A stretch of DNA of 64,000 nt from Orbilia blumenaviensis (GCA_036872755.1 JAVHNS010000008.1:1736001-1800000); one strand, 5' to 3'. Positions 11,988 to 23,447 are shown, numbered from the stretch's first letter. Notes: a model not told the origin generated them from the sequence alone. Translations and numbers: made by a program.

Positions 11988-14603
11988 ATGCCGGTCGTAG
12001 AAGAACTTGACGAAACTTCTTTAAGCAAACGAGCCCCTTCACCTACGCCTTCTGAGACTCACTATCACTACCATTCAGTAGCGGTCCCTGTCGTTCACCA
12101 GGACAAAATGTCTTCGGTCGGCAGATCGATGTATGCCGAGTCCGCCATCTCGCCCAGGGCTCATGATCGCTTTTTTGAAGATCGGATGCGTCGGTATGGA
12201 GGCCAGGACTACGTACTATCTCCCTCCAGATCCGGTCCTATAACCCATTATCGTTATAGAGAAGAGGGTGTTCCAAGATACCGTCAAGTTGCCAAATATT
12301 GCCCTCCAAATGGTCGGCGTTCAACAGGCGATCTTGATCATTTCCACTCTTATGATGATGAGGCTTTCCATGCAGACCGGGAACGGGAAAGGGAGTATGA
12401 ACGGGAGAAGCTTGCGCTGGCTCGGAGAGATCATTTCCAGCGGGGAGGAAGACATGAACATATCTACGAAAAGGATACTGTTGTCCTCGCCCGGCCCCCA
12501 TCCCCACCCCCACCAAGAATTATTGAGCGAGACACAATCATACTCGCACCCCCAGCTCCAGCTCCGCCACCAGCTTCAGAAATCGATTATGGACGACAAA
12601 GGAATCACCGTCAGAGGTTTTATTACCACCATCATAGAAGCCACCACCGCTCGAACAGCAGATCGTCTGGGTCCAGTCGTTCCAGTAGACGCCACGCAAG
12701 GCTGGAAGCTGAATTACGAGATGAAAGAGAACGTAATCTCGAGATCGAAATCCAGAGAGAACGGGATAGGCGCTTCAGTCTTTCTGCTGGTGGCGGAACT
12801 TTCGACACAAGAGTCTCTGGCCCACATGTTGGGGACCTCGCCATAGCTTATCAAGGAAGGCGCCACTCTCGTTCCCCATCCCCACGGCCCCATCGCTTGG
12901 GTCTTGTCGCGGTTGGCAGACGTCATAGCAGCAACAGCATCTTTTCTGATGAAAGCCATCACCATGGCCGCAAAGCTGTCGCTGCTCTGGGTGCTACCGC
13001 CCTTGGCGCAGCTGCTCTCCATCATCACAGGAAGCACTCAAGGTCAAGATCCAGATCGAGGAGCAGCTCTAGATCCTCATCTCGACATCGTTCGAGATCC
13101 CGACTTGGCAAGGCAGCTGCGGGCGCTGCGGCTGCAGGCTATATGATTCACGAACACAACAAGCACAAACGAGAACGAGAGCGGGGCAGGACTAGGTCAC
13201 GTTCCCACAGCAGGCTTGGCAGAGCGGCCGCAGCCACTGGGCTTGGTGCCGTCGCAGTTCATGAGATCCGCAAGCACCGAAGAAACTCTCAAGGATACGA
13301 CTCGAGTTCGTCGTCTTCTAGATCCCGATCTCGAAGCGGCTCTCGATCTCATTCTCGAGCCAAGAAAGCTGCCCTCGCCGCAGCCGCTATCGGTGTCACT
13401 GCAGCTGCCATTCACCATCATAGAAAAAATAGCCAGCCCGAAAAGACGGTCACGACTATTGAACATTGGAGTTCCTCGGATGGCAGCGACACCGAAGGTG
13501 TGGGACGAAGACGCCGGAGATCCCATTCTGCAAGGAACGCTGCTGCCCTTGCGGCTGCAGCTGGCCTCGCCCACCATGGACTTAAGAAACGACGGGAATC
13601 TAGGTCGAGATCTCGTAGCAGCTCCTCTTCAAGGTCTTCGGTCAAGTCTGGGAAGAAGAGCCACAAGCTCAGGAACGCCGCTTTGGCAGCTGGAGCAGCC
13701 GGTCTCGCCATACACGAGAAGCGCAAGCATGATCGCGAAAAGGCGAAGCGCGAGTCTTCCGCTGACAGCGCTGGCACCGACCGGAGCAGATCGAGATCGA
13801 GAGCCCGAAAGTTTGCTGAGGCCGCTGGACTTGGTGGTGTCGCCGCTGCCATAGGTAGGCGCAGAAGATCGCAGTCTCCTTCATCTCGCACGAGCTCAAG
13901 ATCTAGCTCGAGGTCTTCTTCGTCCGATCGTGAAGGCAAAGAAAAGAAACATAGAGGCCGGAAGCTTGCTACAGCTGCTGGTCTTGCGGCTGCTGGTCTC
14001 GCCGCTAAGCACCACTTCGATAAGAAGCGATCTCAATCCCGGGATAGTGGTTCTGAATCCGGTTCCGACACTTCGACTTCGTCTTCTTCGTCAAGCAGAT
14101 CCGAAGCTGCACGTCGACATTCCCGTCACAAGAAAGAGGCTCTTGCAGCTGGTGCAGCCGCCGCAGCTCTTGCTGCAAAGGTCGCTCATGATAATAGGAA
14201 GAAGAACAAGGAACGTAATGGATCCGAAGACAACACCAGCACCGGCAGCCCACCCGGAAAGAATGTCCGCATCCAAAGCGCCCCGACAACACCGGGAACC
14301 GAAAACGCACCGAACCGCCCAGTTTATCCCGGCCTGTTGAACCCACAGGCTCCTCGCATGGCCCCGCAATTTAGCGTTGGTTCCGGCACAACCGAGGAGA
14401 TCCCACGCGCCGAGATCCCAATGCCCGTCCCCCCCGGCGGATATGGCCCTACCGACCATCCAGCGAATACAAACCGATATCCTACTGCAACAGGATACGT
14501 CCCACCTCCACAACCTCAATACTCTGGATATGTCCCACCTCCCCAACCTCAGTACGTTCCCGCACCTAAATCAATTTTGAAGAATGGTTCCATAAGCAAT
14601 TAG
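11988..14603 (+). CDS. DUF3824 repeat protein, RS/Ala-rich
   Basis: Single-exon gene, 871 aa, ATG start and TAG stop. Residues 1-240 are charged, His/Arg/Tyr-rich and contain two similar segments (EKDTVVLARPPSPPPPR and ERDTIILAPPAPAPPP). From about residue 320 to 740 the protein alternates between Ala/Gly-rich helix-like stretches of 15-20 residues and Arg-Ser-rich basic linkers. I count about nine units, for example AALGATALGAAALHHHRK, AGAAAAGYMIHEHNKHK, AAGAAGLAIHEKRKH and TAAGLAAAGLAAKHH. This matches the DUF3824 architecture known from filamentous ascomycetes. The C-terminus is Pro/Tyr-rich, with a doubled GYVPPPQPQY motif, and ends in KSILKNGSISN. Function is unknown. RS content suggests nuclear or RNA association and the Ala/Gly helices could insert in membranes or self-associate; both are inferences. 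Gene prediction is very secure. Confidence 0.9.
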   Translation: MPVVEELDETSLSKRAPSPTPSETHYHYHSVAVPVVHQDKMSSVGRSMYAESAISPRAHDRFFEDRMRRYGGQDYVLSPSRSGPITHYRYREEGVPRYRQVAKYCPPNGRRSTGDLDHFHSYDDEAFHADREREREYEREKLALARRDHFQRGGRHEHIYEKDTVVLARPPSPPPPRIIERDTIILAPPAPAPPPASEIDYGRQRNHRQRFYYHHHRSHHRSNSRSSGSSRSSRRHARLEAELRDERERNLEIEIQRERDRRFSLSAGGGTFDTRVSGPHVGDLAIAYQGRRHSRSPSPRPHRLGLVAVGRRHSSNSIFSDESHHHGRKAVAALGATALGAAALHHHRKHSRSRSRSRSSSRSSSRHRSRSRLGKAAAGAAAAGYMIHEHNKHKRERERGRTRSRSHSRLGRAAAATGLGAVAVHEIRKHRRNSQGYDSSSSSSRSRSRSGSRSHSRAKKAALAAAAIGVTAAAIHHHRKNSQPEKTVTTIEHWSSSDGSDTEGVGRRRRRSHSARNAAALAAAAGLAHHGLKKRRESRSRSRSSSSSRSSVKSGKKSHKLRNAALAAGAAGLAIHEKRKHDREKAKRESSADSAGTDRSRSRSRARKFAEAAGLGGVAAAIGRRRRSQSPSSRTSSRSSSRSSSSDREGKEKKHRGRKLATAAGLAAAGLAAKHHFDKKRSQSRDSGSESGSDTSTSSSSSSRSEAARRHSRHKKEALAAGAAAAALAAKVAHDNRKKNKERNGSEDNTSTGSPPGKNVRIQSAPTTPGTENAPNRPVYPGLLNPQAPRMAPQFSVGSGTTEEIPRAEIPMPVPPGGYGPTDHPANTNRYPTATGYVPPPQPQYSGYVPPPQPQYVPAPKSILKNGSISN

Positions 14604-15523
14604 AACACATTCTTCACTTAATTATTTTCGAAAACGTCTTGTATCTATTTCAAAAACCTGTACAAATTCCCTTCTTATGTCATGAAAATAATTGCTCTCT
14701 CTGGGATGACCACAGACAGTTTGTTGACCAACTCGCCCTGTGTAGGTATTACCCACGTCCTTGAGAGCACCAGCACTCTAGACGCATATGAATTTGAAGA
14801 TATCCTTACGACCACGACGTAACGACATTGATGTTTGATATTTCAACAACATTTGATGTTTTTGATTTATTCGATAGCTGGCCATGGTTTGTTAGTCGGT
14901 TTCTTAACTTATTTTTGTTCATTTGCTATATTTTTGTTCCTTTTACGGATACTTTTCCTGGATATAATTCGCTGTGACGGGTTGGAAAAATCACATCTTG
15001 TATTTGCATATATTTTTTTTACGTTTTACGGACGACATGAACGAATCCCCTTCTTTTACGTTCTTTAATACTATATTTCGATGTTCAGGGTACCAGCAGG
15101 TTTATGCAGACGAGAAATTCTTTTTAATATATATCATAAATTTAAGCTGCCATTCAAATATTATTTATTCATTTATTCATTCCTTTAGTTCAATTTAATA
15201 TATTGCTCGCATTTCCACTTTCTCGTATCTGATATATGAAGGAATGTGTATACACATGCACGGCACGTTGTCTGAACTGGCTAGAATGTTTTATTTTATT
15301 TATTTTTTTGGAATACCACCTGCTTCCGGGGTCCCGTCTACTTGCAACGTTCCCGCCATGCATATGCACGATTCCTGCAAGGCTGCAAACATGGCAGCCG
15401 CGCTGCATCGTGGCGAGATCCAAAGGAATTGTGTAATCCGAAGATAAACCAAAGTATTCAAGTAGTCCTATCGAAGTATCGTTCCTGAGACCACTAATCC
15501 GTAATCATTGATACTAGCGCTAC
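14604..15523. other. Intergenic region between convergent genes
   Basis: No gene seen. AT-rich sequence (T-rich at 14830-15200) between the 3' ends of the DUF3824 and glyoxalase-like genes; probably holds both terminators. Confidence 0.6.
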
Positions 15524-16515
15524 CTAACCTGGGAAGGGATATGAAAAGGTTATTTCAGTCGATCCACCAGTCGATCCGAAATGAAATTTTAATTCCTTCA
15601 GCACAAATTTGTACTGTCGAGCTTCCTCCCTTCCCGCATCCGTTGTTGAGGTAGTAAGATTAACGACACCTGGGGCGCCATGAGGTGTTCGGACTTCGAC
15701 GCTGATGCCGCTAACCTGTCCGACATCTTCGGAATTTACGGCAGCTCCGATGTAACAACCGAATTCTCCAATCCGTGCATCGTCAACCAAGGCGAGAACC
15801 TCGCGGATGCCGACGGCGCCACATGGATGTTCTGTTCCACCATTGACCCGGTTTTCTCTGGGCGTTATATCATGACAGTAGAAAGGCAGATTAGGAGGTC
15901 TTGTCGTTCCTGTATTGTTAGCTTCTTCCCCTTCATGGGTTGGGAAAGTGACCGCCCATTCGAGCTTGACACCATCAGGGCGAATACGACCACCCGTTTG
16001 GGGAGGCGCATAAGAGTATGCGCCTGAGGAGTCTCCTTGGGCATCGGAGAGTCGACTAACAAGGGCTTCATAGTTGGATTTGTAGTCTATTTGGTTCGTA
16101 AAAGCCCAGTCGATTATTCCGTAGGCTTTAGAGCCCCACCAGTGGTCTGCTCGGTTTTCGGGGAGGTCGTTGATGAATGATATCAATTCGATATAAGTGC
16201 CATCTTTGAAAACCTTTGGATATGAAAGGTGGGCAGAGCAACCTATTAGAGCCAGGTTCCTCAAATTTCCTTTCTTTTCCTTTCCTTGCTTTTTCTTTTT
16301 CTTTCTGCTCTTTTTTGAATTTTATTTTTCACATGTTAAAAAGCAGTAGCATATGGACCTACAATAAGTTTGTTTTCAGTCTTCCCATCCGCATGTTTCC
16401 CGCCGTTGGTGATGTTGAAGTTATCAGCAAGCCATTTCGGTGGGTCTTTGAGTTCAGCGTGTGGAACGAGAACAATAATGTGGTCGAGTAATGCGACTTC
16501 TTGGTCAGATGCCAT
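15524..16515 (-). CDS. Glyoxalase-like domain protein
   Basis: Two exons (16363-16515 and 15524-16213) give 843 nt, 280 aa. Exon 1 encodes LLDHIIVLVPHAELKDPP, the opening strand of the vicinal-oxygen-chelate-like fold in the Glyoxalase_3/glyoxalase-like family, followed by GGKHADGKTENKLI. The intron joins in frame to VFKDGTYIELISFIND, the second hallmark, with the conserved HWWG soon after. The remaining 200 residues match the usual extended fungal version (LEWAVTFPTHEGEE, PFYCHDITPRENRV, HPCGAVGIREV). Length is normal for the fungal family. Members are cytosolic, without signal peptides, and mostly of unknown substrate; a metal-dependent role on small carbonyl compounds is assumed only by family. 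The gene diverges from the coiled-coil gene, sharing a 1.1 kb promoter region. Confidence 0.88.
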
Positions 16516-17653
16516 CGTTGCGAAGGTACCGTGACATATGATAGTAAAAATGAAATATAATATAGATGTAAAAAATATATGATACCGTCTATAGATTCAA
16601 AGCTTGGGACAGATATAAAATGAAGGGAGCCTTGAAACTTAAAAAATAAAAACCAAAAAGTTGACTCATCAGGTAGGGCTGGTTTGATCACGTACTAGCA
16701 GTAGTGGGGTTCACGACATGCTTCAGCGGGAGCACGTTAGAGACCGGACCAAACCAGGCCAAGGATCAGTTCGCGGTGGTGGCTATGTCAGCGCAGGTAA
16801 GCAATAGCAACTTGAGCTTTGTAGTACATATACTACCTACCTACCTAGGTACCCAGTAGAGTGTTTGATATCCACCAGGCCGCTTGTGATCAGGTCATCC
16901 GGCGCCGGCGGGGGCTCGTTACCAGGGTGAAGGAGTGTAGTAGTCGGTACTACTCTGTTCGTTCATATAACTACAATCCACAAGCGGTAAAAATGCTTTA
17001 TGCTGGACGTTTGCGTTGTGCTGTTGTTGGTTTGTTCTCGGTAAACCTTCCGTAAACGGAAACCCCCAACACAACACCCCGCGATCGACAACGATGGATA
17101 GCTGTGGATGGCTGGTTGTTATTTTGATTTCGTGTTGTTGTTTACATTGTGACCCAGCCAAAGACGTGCATAAACAACTCACCGTACATGCTAAGTGCCT
17201 GTCCCAAGTCCCAGCAATCCTTACTAGTACTTGCTAGCCCTTCCCATTCCATCGAACATCGCCAATTCCAATCCACTCACATACATACATGTACATGTGC
17301 CTCTTGCCGCAGACCGTTTCGATTTTTTTCGCTTCGCAGCTTGCCGTTTGATTTTTTTTTTTCCCGACTGGTTTGTGGGACGGTTGACACGCCACTTCGT
17401 CTACAAATTTCAGCTATCCGAAGCTCTTCTCTCATCTCTCAGGTAAGTACCACTTCGGGTGCATTGGGCTCATCGGGTGGGTGGTGCATTCTGCATACCC
17501 GCGTTTTTAAGCCATCTCAGCCCACCTCGTCGATAATGAGTTTCTTTATTTTCATTTCTTTATTTTCATTTCAACTTGCGAAGAAGTAAACACTGACCAT
17601 TGGCTCGCGCTTCAGTTTATTAAACAAGAATAATCTATAAAAAAAATAAAAAA
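16516..17653. other. Divergent promoter region
   Basis: Lies between the starts of the glyoxalase-like gene (minus) and the coiled-coil gene (plus). It contains CTAC tetranucleotide repeats near 16833-16850, C/T-rich stretches at 17240-17450, and a GTAAGT-containing segment at 17442 that could be a 5'-leader intron donor. No independent gene supported. Confidence 0.55.
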
Positions 17654-19807
17654 ATGTCGGAGCCTTTAATAGACATTTCACCGAATAAGGTCTATGGGAC
17701 CTCTCAGACTCCCTCGGCTCCGCCACCGTTAGACGACCCGATTATCCTGGCCTCTGAGGAATCCGAATACTCTGTCATCGACTACAACATCCCGAAATCC
17801 TTTTCTTCCTCTGGGATCGGTGAGAAACATTTGCGATCCGCTCATAGTTCACCTATGAAGGTGATGAAAAAGCCTAAATACGATACCTACGACGAATCAA
17901 TGAAGGAAAACACCGATATCAGCTTTGCCGATGACGACGAGGACTTCTTGGCGCGTATATCTGGCCAGCTGGTTCGAGCTGACGAGCACACCTCCCATTC
18001 GATGAGCTTCGATTCCAACCTTAGTGGGTTCTCGGATGCTTTGATCGAAGGAGGGGTTGGTGTTAGCAGGGAGGCGGAAGAGCAGATGGGCGAAAGAGCA
18101 GTCGACAGACAGATCCTTAGGGAAAGCTACAGAAGAGAGCGAAGCATGGAAAGGGTAAGTTGATCCCCTTCTCTATAGATGTCAATGGCGGGGCACCCCC
18201 ACTTACCAGCAGTTCCATAGGGTTCTCCATTCACTACCCCCACTAAGAGCAACCCCCCTTTCTCCACGCCGAATAAGCATTCCTGGAGCAGCCCCAAGTC
18301 AGAACCTGTCACCCCAGGAACAGTCACCCCTAGAGCCGCCGGCCAGCCATCCCGCCTTGCTGGTTTGTCACAATACTCCAAGTCGCCTGAATCGACACCA
18401 GGCAATAACGAAAGGACGCAAAACCTGCTGCTTGATTTCACGACCCAGTTCAATGCTATCAAGGCGAACCCCCCTCCCCAAACGCCTACGAGATCGAGAA
18501 GACGATCGCAATCGAATTCGCCCACGAAGCGAACCAGAGATGGATCCGAATCGCCCAGTAAAAGGCCTCTTCCTGCGCCAACACCAATGGAACGCAAGTT
18601 TCTTCTTGACTTTGACATACCACCACCGCCTACCCCTCGGTCGATTCCATCTATCACACCAAAGGAAGTCGAGAATATCAAATCGCAATTCCTCGCTCAG
18701 ATTGCGCAGTTGAAAGCAGAAATTGCCGGGAAAGAGACGCAGATTCATACTCTTAAGGATTCTGTTTCTGACGCAGAAAGAAGGGCATCAAATGGTATCG
18801 TTGAGCTCCGACAAGTTCGTGAAGAGATGGAAGATATGTCGGCCAGAACTATGGTCATTGAATCCAGACTCACCGAAGCCGGTCGTGCCATTCAAGAATT
18901 CCAGGGCCAGGTTGAAGTGGGAAATAAGCTTCTCGATGAGGCACGCCGTGAGCGTGACTCGGCGGTGCAAGACAAGGATTTTCTGAAGAGGGAGCTCGAA
19001 GAGTTAAGACGGGAGAATGAACAGGTTTCAGACTCTCTCTTGAAGACGAAGCAGGATTTGGCGTCTGCTAAGAAAGACCTGATCGTCGAAAGACAAAAGA
19101 GGTCGGCACCAAATTCCCCAGCTAGAGGATCTGGAGGTAGTAATGTCGCCGTTGAAGCCGCAGTTGAGAAAGCTGTCGCGGCAGCCAACGCTACGAAGGA
19201 CATGGAGGTCAGCCAGGCTGTTGAAAAGGTCGCGAAAGAATTGCATACACTATACAAGTCCAAGCATGAGCAGAAGGTTTCGGCGCTTAAACAGTCTTAT
19301 TCTAAACGATGGGAGAAACGTGTTAATGAACTCGAAGCCAAGAACAACGACCTCACGAATACCAACAACGAACTTTCGAACAAGATTATGAGGATGGAAG
19401 AGGAGAGTGAGGAACATTTGAACCTTAGCGGTCCGGTTCTATCGCAACATGATGCGGGGGAACAGAAGGAGGAAATCGAGAAGTTGGAAGCACAAATTTC
19501 CAAGGCGAAGGAGCAGATCAAGACCTTGCAGGACGAGCTATCTGTGGAGCGCCGGGAGAAGGGAGAACTCGTTTTAGCCGTCGATGAACTGCTGGCATTG
19601 GGCGGTGCCCCTGCCCTCGCTGAAAACGGGGTTACTAACCTACGTGGGAGCCTTAGCCGTGCCTCCGGGGCCAGTATTGCGAAGGCCCTGACTCCTGTCA
19701 AGACAGAGAAAGAAACTAAAAGTAGCAGCAGTATAAGAGGAGGCATTGAAAAGATGGGTAACGGCGCCAACCATTCCAAGGGTAGATTTGGATTCCCTTC
19801 TTTCTAA
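17654..19807 (+). CDS. Coiled-coil protein, possibly spindle-pole/microtubule associated
   Basis: Two exons (17654-18154 and 18221-19807; phase-0 intron of 66 bases) give 2088 nt, 695 aa. Residues 1-330 are disordered and Ser/Pro-rich, with many SP/TP sites (TPTK, TPGTVTP, SPSKRP) and basic SRRRSQSNSPTKR, suitable for cyclin-dependent kinase phosphorylation. A conserved-looking block, LLDFDIPPPPTPRSIPSIT, precedes a long coiled coil from about residue 350 to 620 with heptad-rich text such as LAQIAQLKAEIAGKETQIH. A second conserved-looking block, VAKELHTLYKSKHEQKVSAL, lies inside. I associate this arrangement with fungal spindle-pole or microtubule coiled-coil proteins (SnaD/Cut12-like), but this is recollection of architecture, not a verified match. 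Homologues seem restricted to filamentous fungi. No catalytic motif is visible. Confidence 0.8.
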
Positions 19808-20927
19808 GCATAATAATGCGTATTAAATCCTCCTACACATGCTTAGCAGCACCCTATCTTAGGGTTCTAGAGCATTGAGTACTCATGATTTACTTCTACC
19901 CCATACCTCCACTCTTATCATAATGATCCTGTCTTTTTTTTTTTTTTTTTGTTCCCCTATGCGCCTATGATACTCCCTTTGCATTGTTGTTTCACCAAGG
20001 GAGGGAACTTTGCTTGTAAGAAAGGGTCTTTCTTTATTCTCTGGGGCTTTGTGTTTTTTATGTACTGCCGTCTTTGGTTTTGGAGTTTTGAACTGTCTTG
20101 GTTACTAAGTGTCTACGAATCAAAATCACGGGTTACGAACTTACCTACATTTATACACTGCGTCGTATTCAACTGAATTACTATAATTGTTAACTGCGAG
20201 CTATCCCCCACAGTTGTAGTCAATAGCGTCTGGGACCGAGAATACTATCCCCCCGTGTCTATCGTGCGATATAATCAATATTTTACTGACATAGCTCTCA
20301 AGTTGACGATTTGACTGGCAGTCTTGTGGTTTTGAGGTTCTATCGAACCGATACAAAATCCAACACTCACACCGACAATACTTCTGTAGACGGTTGATAA
20401 GACTGCGGGGGTCCTAAGTGCTCTAGTCCGGGGGTTATCTTCCATACCCTTATCTCACCTTCTAAGCACTTAGCAGGGGGACAAGGAAGTCGTTAATTAA
20501 TTAATTGGCCCGGACTTGTCGCCGGCTCGTCAAGTTTATAAATTTAGCTTAGGTAGCCTCGATTGCAATTTCTCACAGGGATAGTAGCGCTGTATACCAG
20601 CCATGGATATAGGGCTTCCCCAATCAGTAACTTTGTGACTTAGACCTATCGATACAAAGATCTTAAGATAGCTGTATTCTACATTAATATGACAATCATA
20701 ATCGAGATTGAGATACCGTTGCACACAGACTTCGATCTCGTAAACCAGCCTCCACGAAGTAGTCCCGATTGAATTATAAATATCACCTGAGCCCGAAATA
20801 TACTTCAGACCGGCCAGCCATCAATCCTACATCTCAGGAACCCCAAACCTCTTTCACCCCCCTTTCACCCCTTCAACCTATAGTATAATAGATATAAAAG
20901 CACACCTGATACTCCGAAACCAGCAAT
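19808..20927. other. Intergenic region
   Basis: No gene seen. Contains a T17 tract at 19934-19950, a second (TTAA)-type run near 20492-20504, and one copy of a 27-bp motif (20733-20759) that recurs at 38906-38932. Confidence 0.6.
20733..20759 (+). repeat. Dispersed 27-bp repeat, copy 1
   Basis: Begins TCTCGTAAACCAGCCTCCAC and matches 26 of 27 bases with the copy at 38906-38932; sequence on both sides differs. It lies about 170 bases upstream of the secreted-protein gene. Possibly a remnant edge of a mobile element. Confidence 0.6.
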
Positions 20928-21879
20928 ATGAAGCCATACCCTATCTTCGGGGCCCTTCTCCATTCTATTCTAAGTATTTGGGCAATTCCAGCTCCAGTTC
21001 TCGGACAATACTCATGCACGTCGACCCAAACAACTACTGCTCCCCCAGAACTCGTAACCACCAGGTTCCATGTCGTCGAACGACTTAACGTCTATACCCC
21101 ACGAAACATCGACGATGTTAAGCAACGAATCCGAGAACAACTTGGAAACCTAACGTCACCGGTTCTCTTGACAGCCGGCACGGATTCTCGCGAAAACTAC
21201 ACCGCTACTGTCAATCGATACAAGGGACCTTCAGGCTATATCTTGTTCCAGACGATTTTCCACGGCAGATGGTTCCGCCTTTGGGGGTTCGCGGATCCTA
21301 ACGTCTACGTGCCGCAACAGATGACCCAGTATACCCTCGGAGACCCTCTTGCATTGCTCGTAAGTGTCAGCAACTTACCCCTATATGACGCAGTGGATCT
21401 TCCCCATTGGTGAAGTGAACTCCCGTTGGGATTTGTTCGAGAATGATTATCAAACTAAGATCTCAAATAGTCAACGGCCCGATACACTTTGGACGCATTC
21501 TTAGATGCCCCAATCCGTCTCCTCGTTGTCGATACCGCTAATGGCGGTACCAATATCATGTGGGAGAGACCATGCACCTTGTCAACCTTTCCCCTGACCC
21601 CATTCATCGCCAGACAAACTTGTAAGGAGCTTGACACTCAAGTAAGTCTCCCTGGTATCTGGTGACTAGTCAGATTGTGTGTTCGTAGACCAGTATGCTG
21701 ACTTCAATCTACGGTACAAGATTTTAATGTTTGTGCATATGGTTGCTTTTGAATAGTGGTGGTGGTGTTGGTGATGTTTATTTTCATATCTATAATGTTT
21801 TACGTTGTGATGGCAGGTATAACGGTGGCAGTTTTATGGTAGGACGGGTGACGTGGCTCTGGAAAAGCATGTAAAATAA
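20928..21879 (+). CDS. Predicted secreted protein of unknown function
   Basis: Three exons (20928-21359, 21471-21641, 21832-21879) sum to 651 nt, 216 aa. Residues 1-26 form a signal peptide: Met-Lys start, a hydrophobic core (IFGALLHSILSIWAI) and APVLG before the predicted cleavage site. The mature protein is about 190 aa with three cysteines and N-glycosylation sequons (NLTS, NYTA). Conserved-looking text includes FHVVERLNVYTPRNIDD and GPSGYILFQTIFHGRWFRLWGF. The second exon continues in frame with YTLDAFLDAPIRLLVVD. The short third exon is the least certain: without that splice the frame stops about 24 bases after exon 2. No known domain recognised; enzyme, effector or cell-wall roles are all open. 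Confidence 0.72.
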
Positions 21880-22499
21880 TCTCTCCTAAGCTTCTCCTAT
21901 GCTAGTGTTACGTAGCGCAAGGTAGTGTGGTAGCCAATAGCATATTGGTAAGTAAGTCCTTATATATACTTAAGTACGTAGTCGTCACCGCTACGCTTTG
22001 TGTCTTTTCTTTACTCTCTTCTTTCGAGGGCTAAAATTTTAGTTTTGGCTAGCTTCAGAATGCAGTATCTTTCATCACTCTTATATTTTCTATCAAGACT
22101 TTCTAGCTTGCGGTTTATTCTAGTTACGGGGTAATATAAAGCACCTAATTGTCTAGTAACATCGTTAACCTCATCAGTAACGAAGCAAATTCACAATGCC
22201 AGATATTGTATATCTCAAGAGATTTTAATATACGACTATCTCTACGTTTAAATGGGATTCAGTTTCCAAAAGGAAAAAAAAAATCTTTTATTGGTTTTCA
22301 GTTTTATAAAATCACTAAACTACCAACGAATAAACGAATGTCCTATCAATCAAATACCCTCCAACTAAAATTTTGCAAAACGAACAAGGAAATAGTGTCC
22401 TCGATCAATCATTGGTGGATGAGTTCCTAACTAGTATCCCATCACAATCCCATGGAATTCGCACATGGGCCGAAATTGATACATAGTATGTACCCGATC
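21880..22499. other. Intergenic region between convergent genes
   Basis: AT-rich, no gene seen; separates the 3' ends of the secreted-protein and heat-shock genes. Confidence 0.6.
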
Positions 22500-23447
22500 T
22501 TACTCAATATTGATCTTCTTTTTCTCTGGCTCGTCAGACTTCCTCAACTTAGGGACAGTGACCTCCAACAAGCCGTTCTCGAGCTTGGCAGTGATACCAT
22601 CAGCGTCGACAGGGACGGTCTTGCCATTACTCTCAAGCTTAATCTTGCGATCGAAGGCACCGACGCGGCGCTCTCCGTCGACAAGATGCTTTTGGAACTC
22701 TTCATTCCCTGGGCGGTGAACGACACCAGAGATCTGGAGCTCTGCGTTATCGAAATCGTAGTTTATACCGATATCTTCCTTGATAGCGCCTGGGAGAGCC
22801 ACATGGATGACGAAGCTGTCGGGAGTATCGAATAGGTCGACAGCGGGGGTGAATTCCTGGCTGCCGTTATTGTCGGGTCTGTGGCAGTGGCCGCCGCGGT
22901 TTCCCCAGCGGCCACGGTGAGAACCCCAGCCCCATGGTCCCTGATAGCTTCCGCGGCCTCCAAAGCCGCCAAAGCCACCGCGGCCACCACGACAGCCGCC
23001 GTGACCTCCAAAGCCACCTGGGCCACCTCCTCCGAAGAACATACCGGGGTGTGGAGGAGGTCCGTTAGGGTTGGGGTTGGTAAAGCTTTCAGCGAAGCTA
23101 TTAGCCATTTGGACCCATGGGTTTGGATGTTCACGCCAGTTTCCACCACCCCATGGACCACCCCATTGTTGACGCTCACGACGGTCGCCGCCGTTTCCGC
23201 GGTTGGCGTGAGCGCTGGATTCGCCGGTTTGTTCGGCTTGTTCGTAGTCAGGTGGGTTTCCCTGAGCTTTGGCCTCTTTCTCAGAGGCAGGTTGGTCGCC
23301 CCTCTCAGTTTGGGGAGAAGCGGCCTGGGAGAAGACTTCCTCCATTTGGTCACCAAGGTTGTTGATGAAGTCCATGACTTGGTCTTGAGGGGATTGTGGT
23401 GGGTTGGATGGGGCCATTTTTTCCGAGTTTTGATAGTCCTTGGTCAT
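22500..23447 (-). CDS. Small heat-shock protein (Hsp20/alpha-crystallin, Hsp30-like)
   Basis: Single exon, 315 aa, ATG start. ATP-independent chaperone that binds unfolding proteins under heat or other stress. The C-terminal third is an alpha-crystallin domain: FTPAVDLFDTPDSFVIHVAL, PGAIKEDIGINYDFDNAELQ, then ISGVVHRP and the hallmark ENGLLEVTVPKL near the end. A long insertion follows the VDGERRVGAFDRKIKLES strands, as in fungal Hsp30 proteins. The N-terminal 190 residues are acidic and Gln/Glu-rich, then strongly Gly/Phe/Arg/Trp-rich (MFFGGGGPGGFGGHGG, RGGRGGFGGFGGRGS), an RGG/FGG-type disordered domain likely to drive assembly. Typical fungal Hsp30 is about 200-250 aa, so this one is longer. 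The upstream region carries a TATA box and a TTCNNGAA element, consistent with heat-shock control. Confidence 0.95.
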   Translation of the reverse strand: MTKDYQNSEKMAPSNPPQSPQDQVMDFINNLGDQMEEVFSQAASPQTERGDQPASEKEAKAQGNPPDYEQAEQTGESSAHANRGNGGDRRERQQWGGPWGGGNWREHPNPWVQMANSFAESFTNPNPNGPPPHPGMFFGGGGPGGFGGHGGCRGGRGGFGGFGGRGSYQGPWGWGSHRGRWGNRGGHCHRPDNNGSQEFTPAVDLFDTPDSFVIHVALPGAIKEDIGINYDFDNAELQISGVVHRPGNEEFQKHLVDGERRVGAFDRKIKLESNGKTVPVDADGITAKLENGLLEVTVPKLRKSDEPEKKKINIE

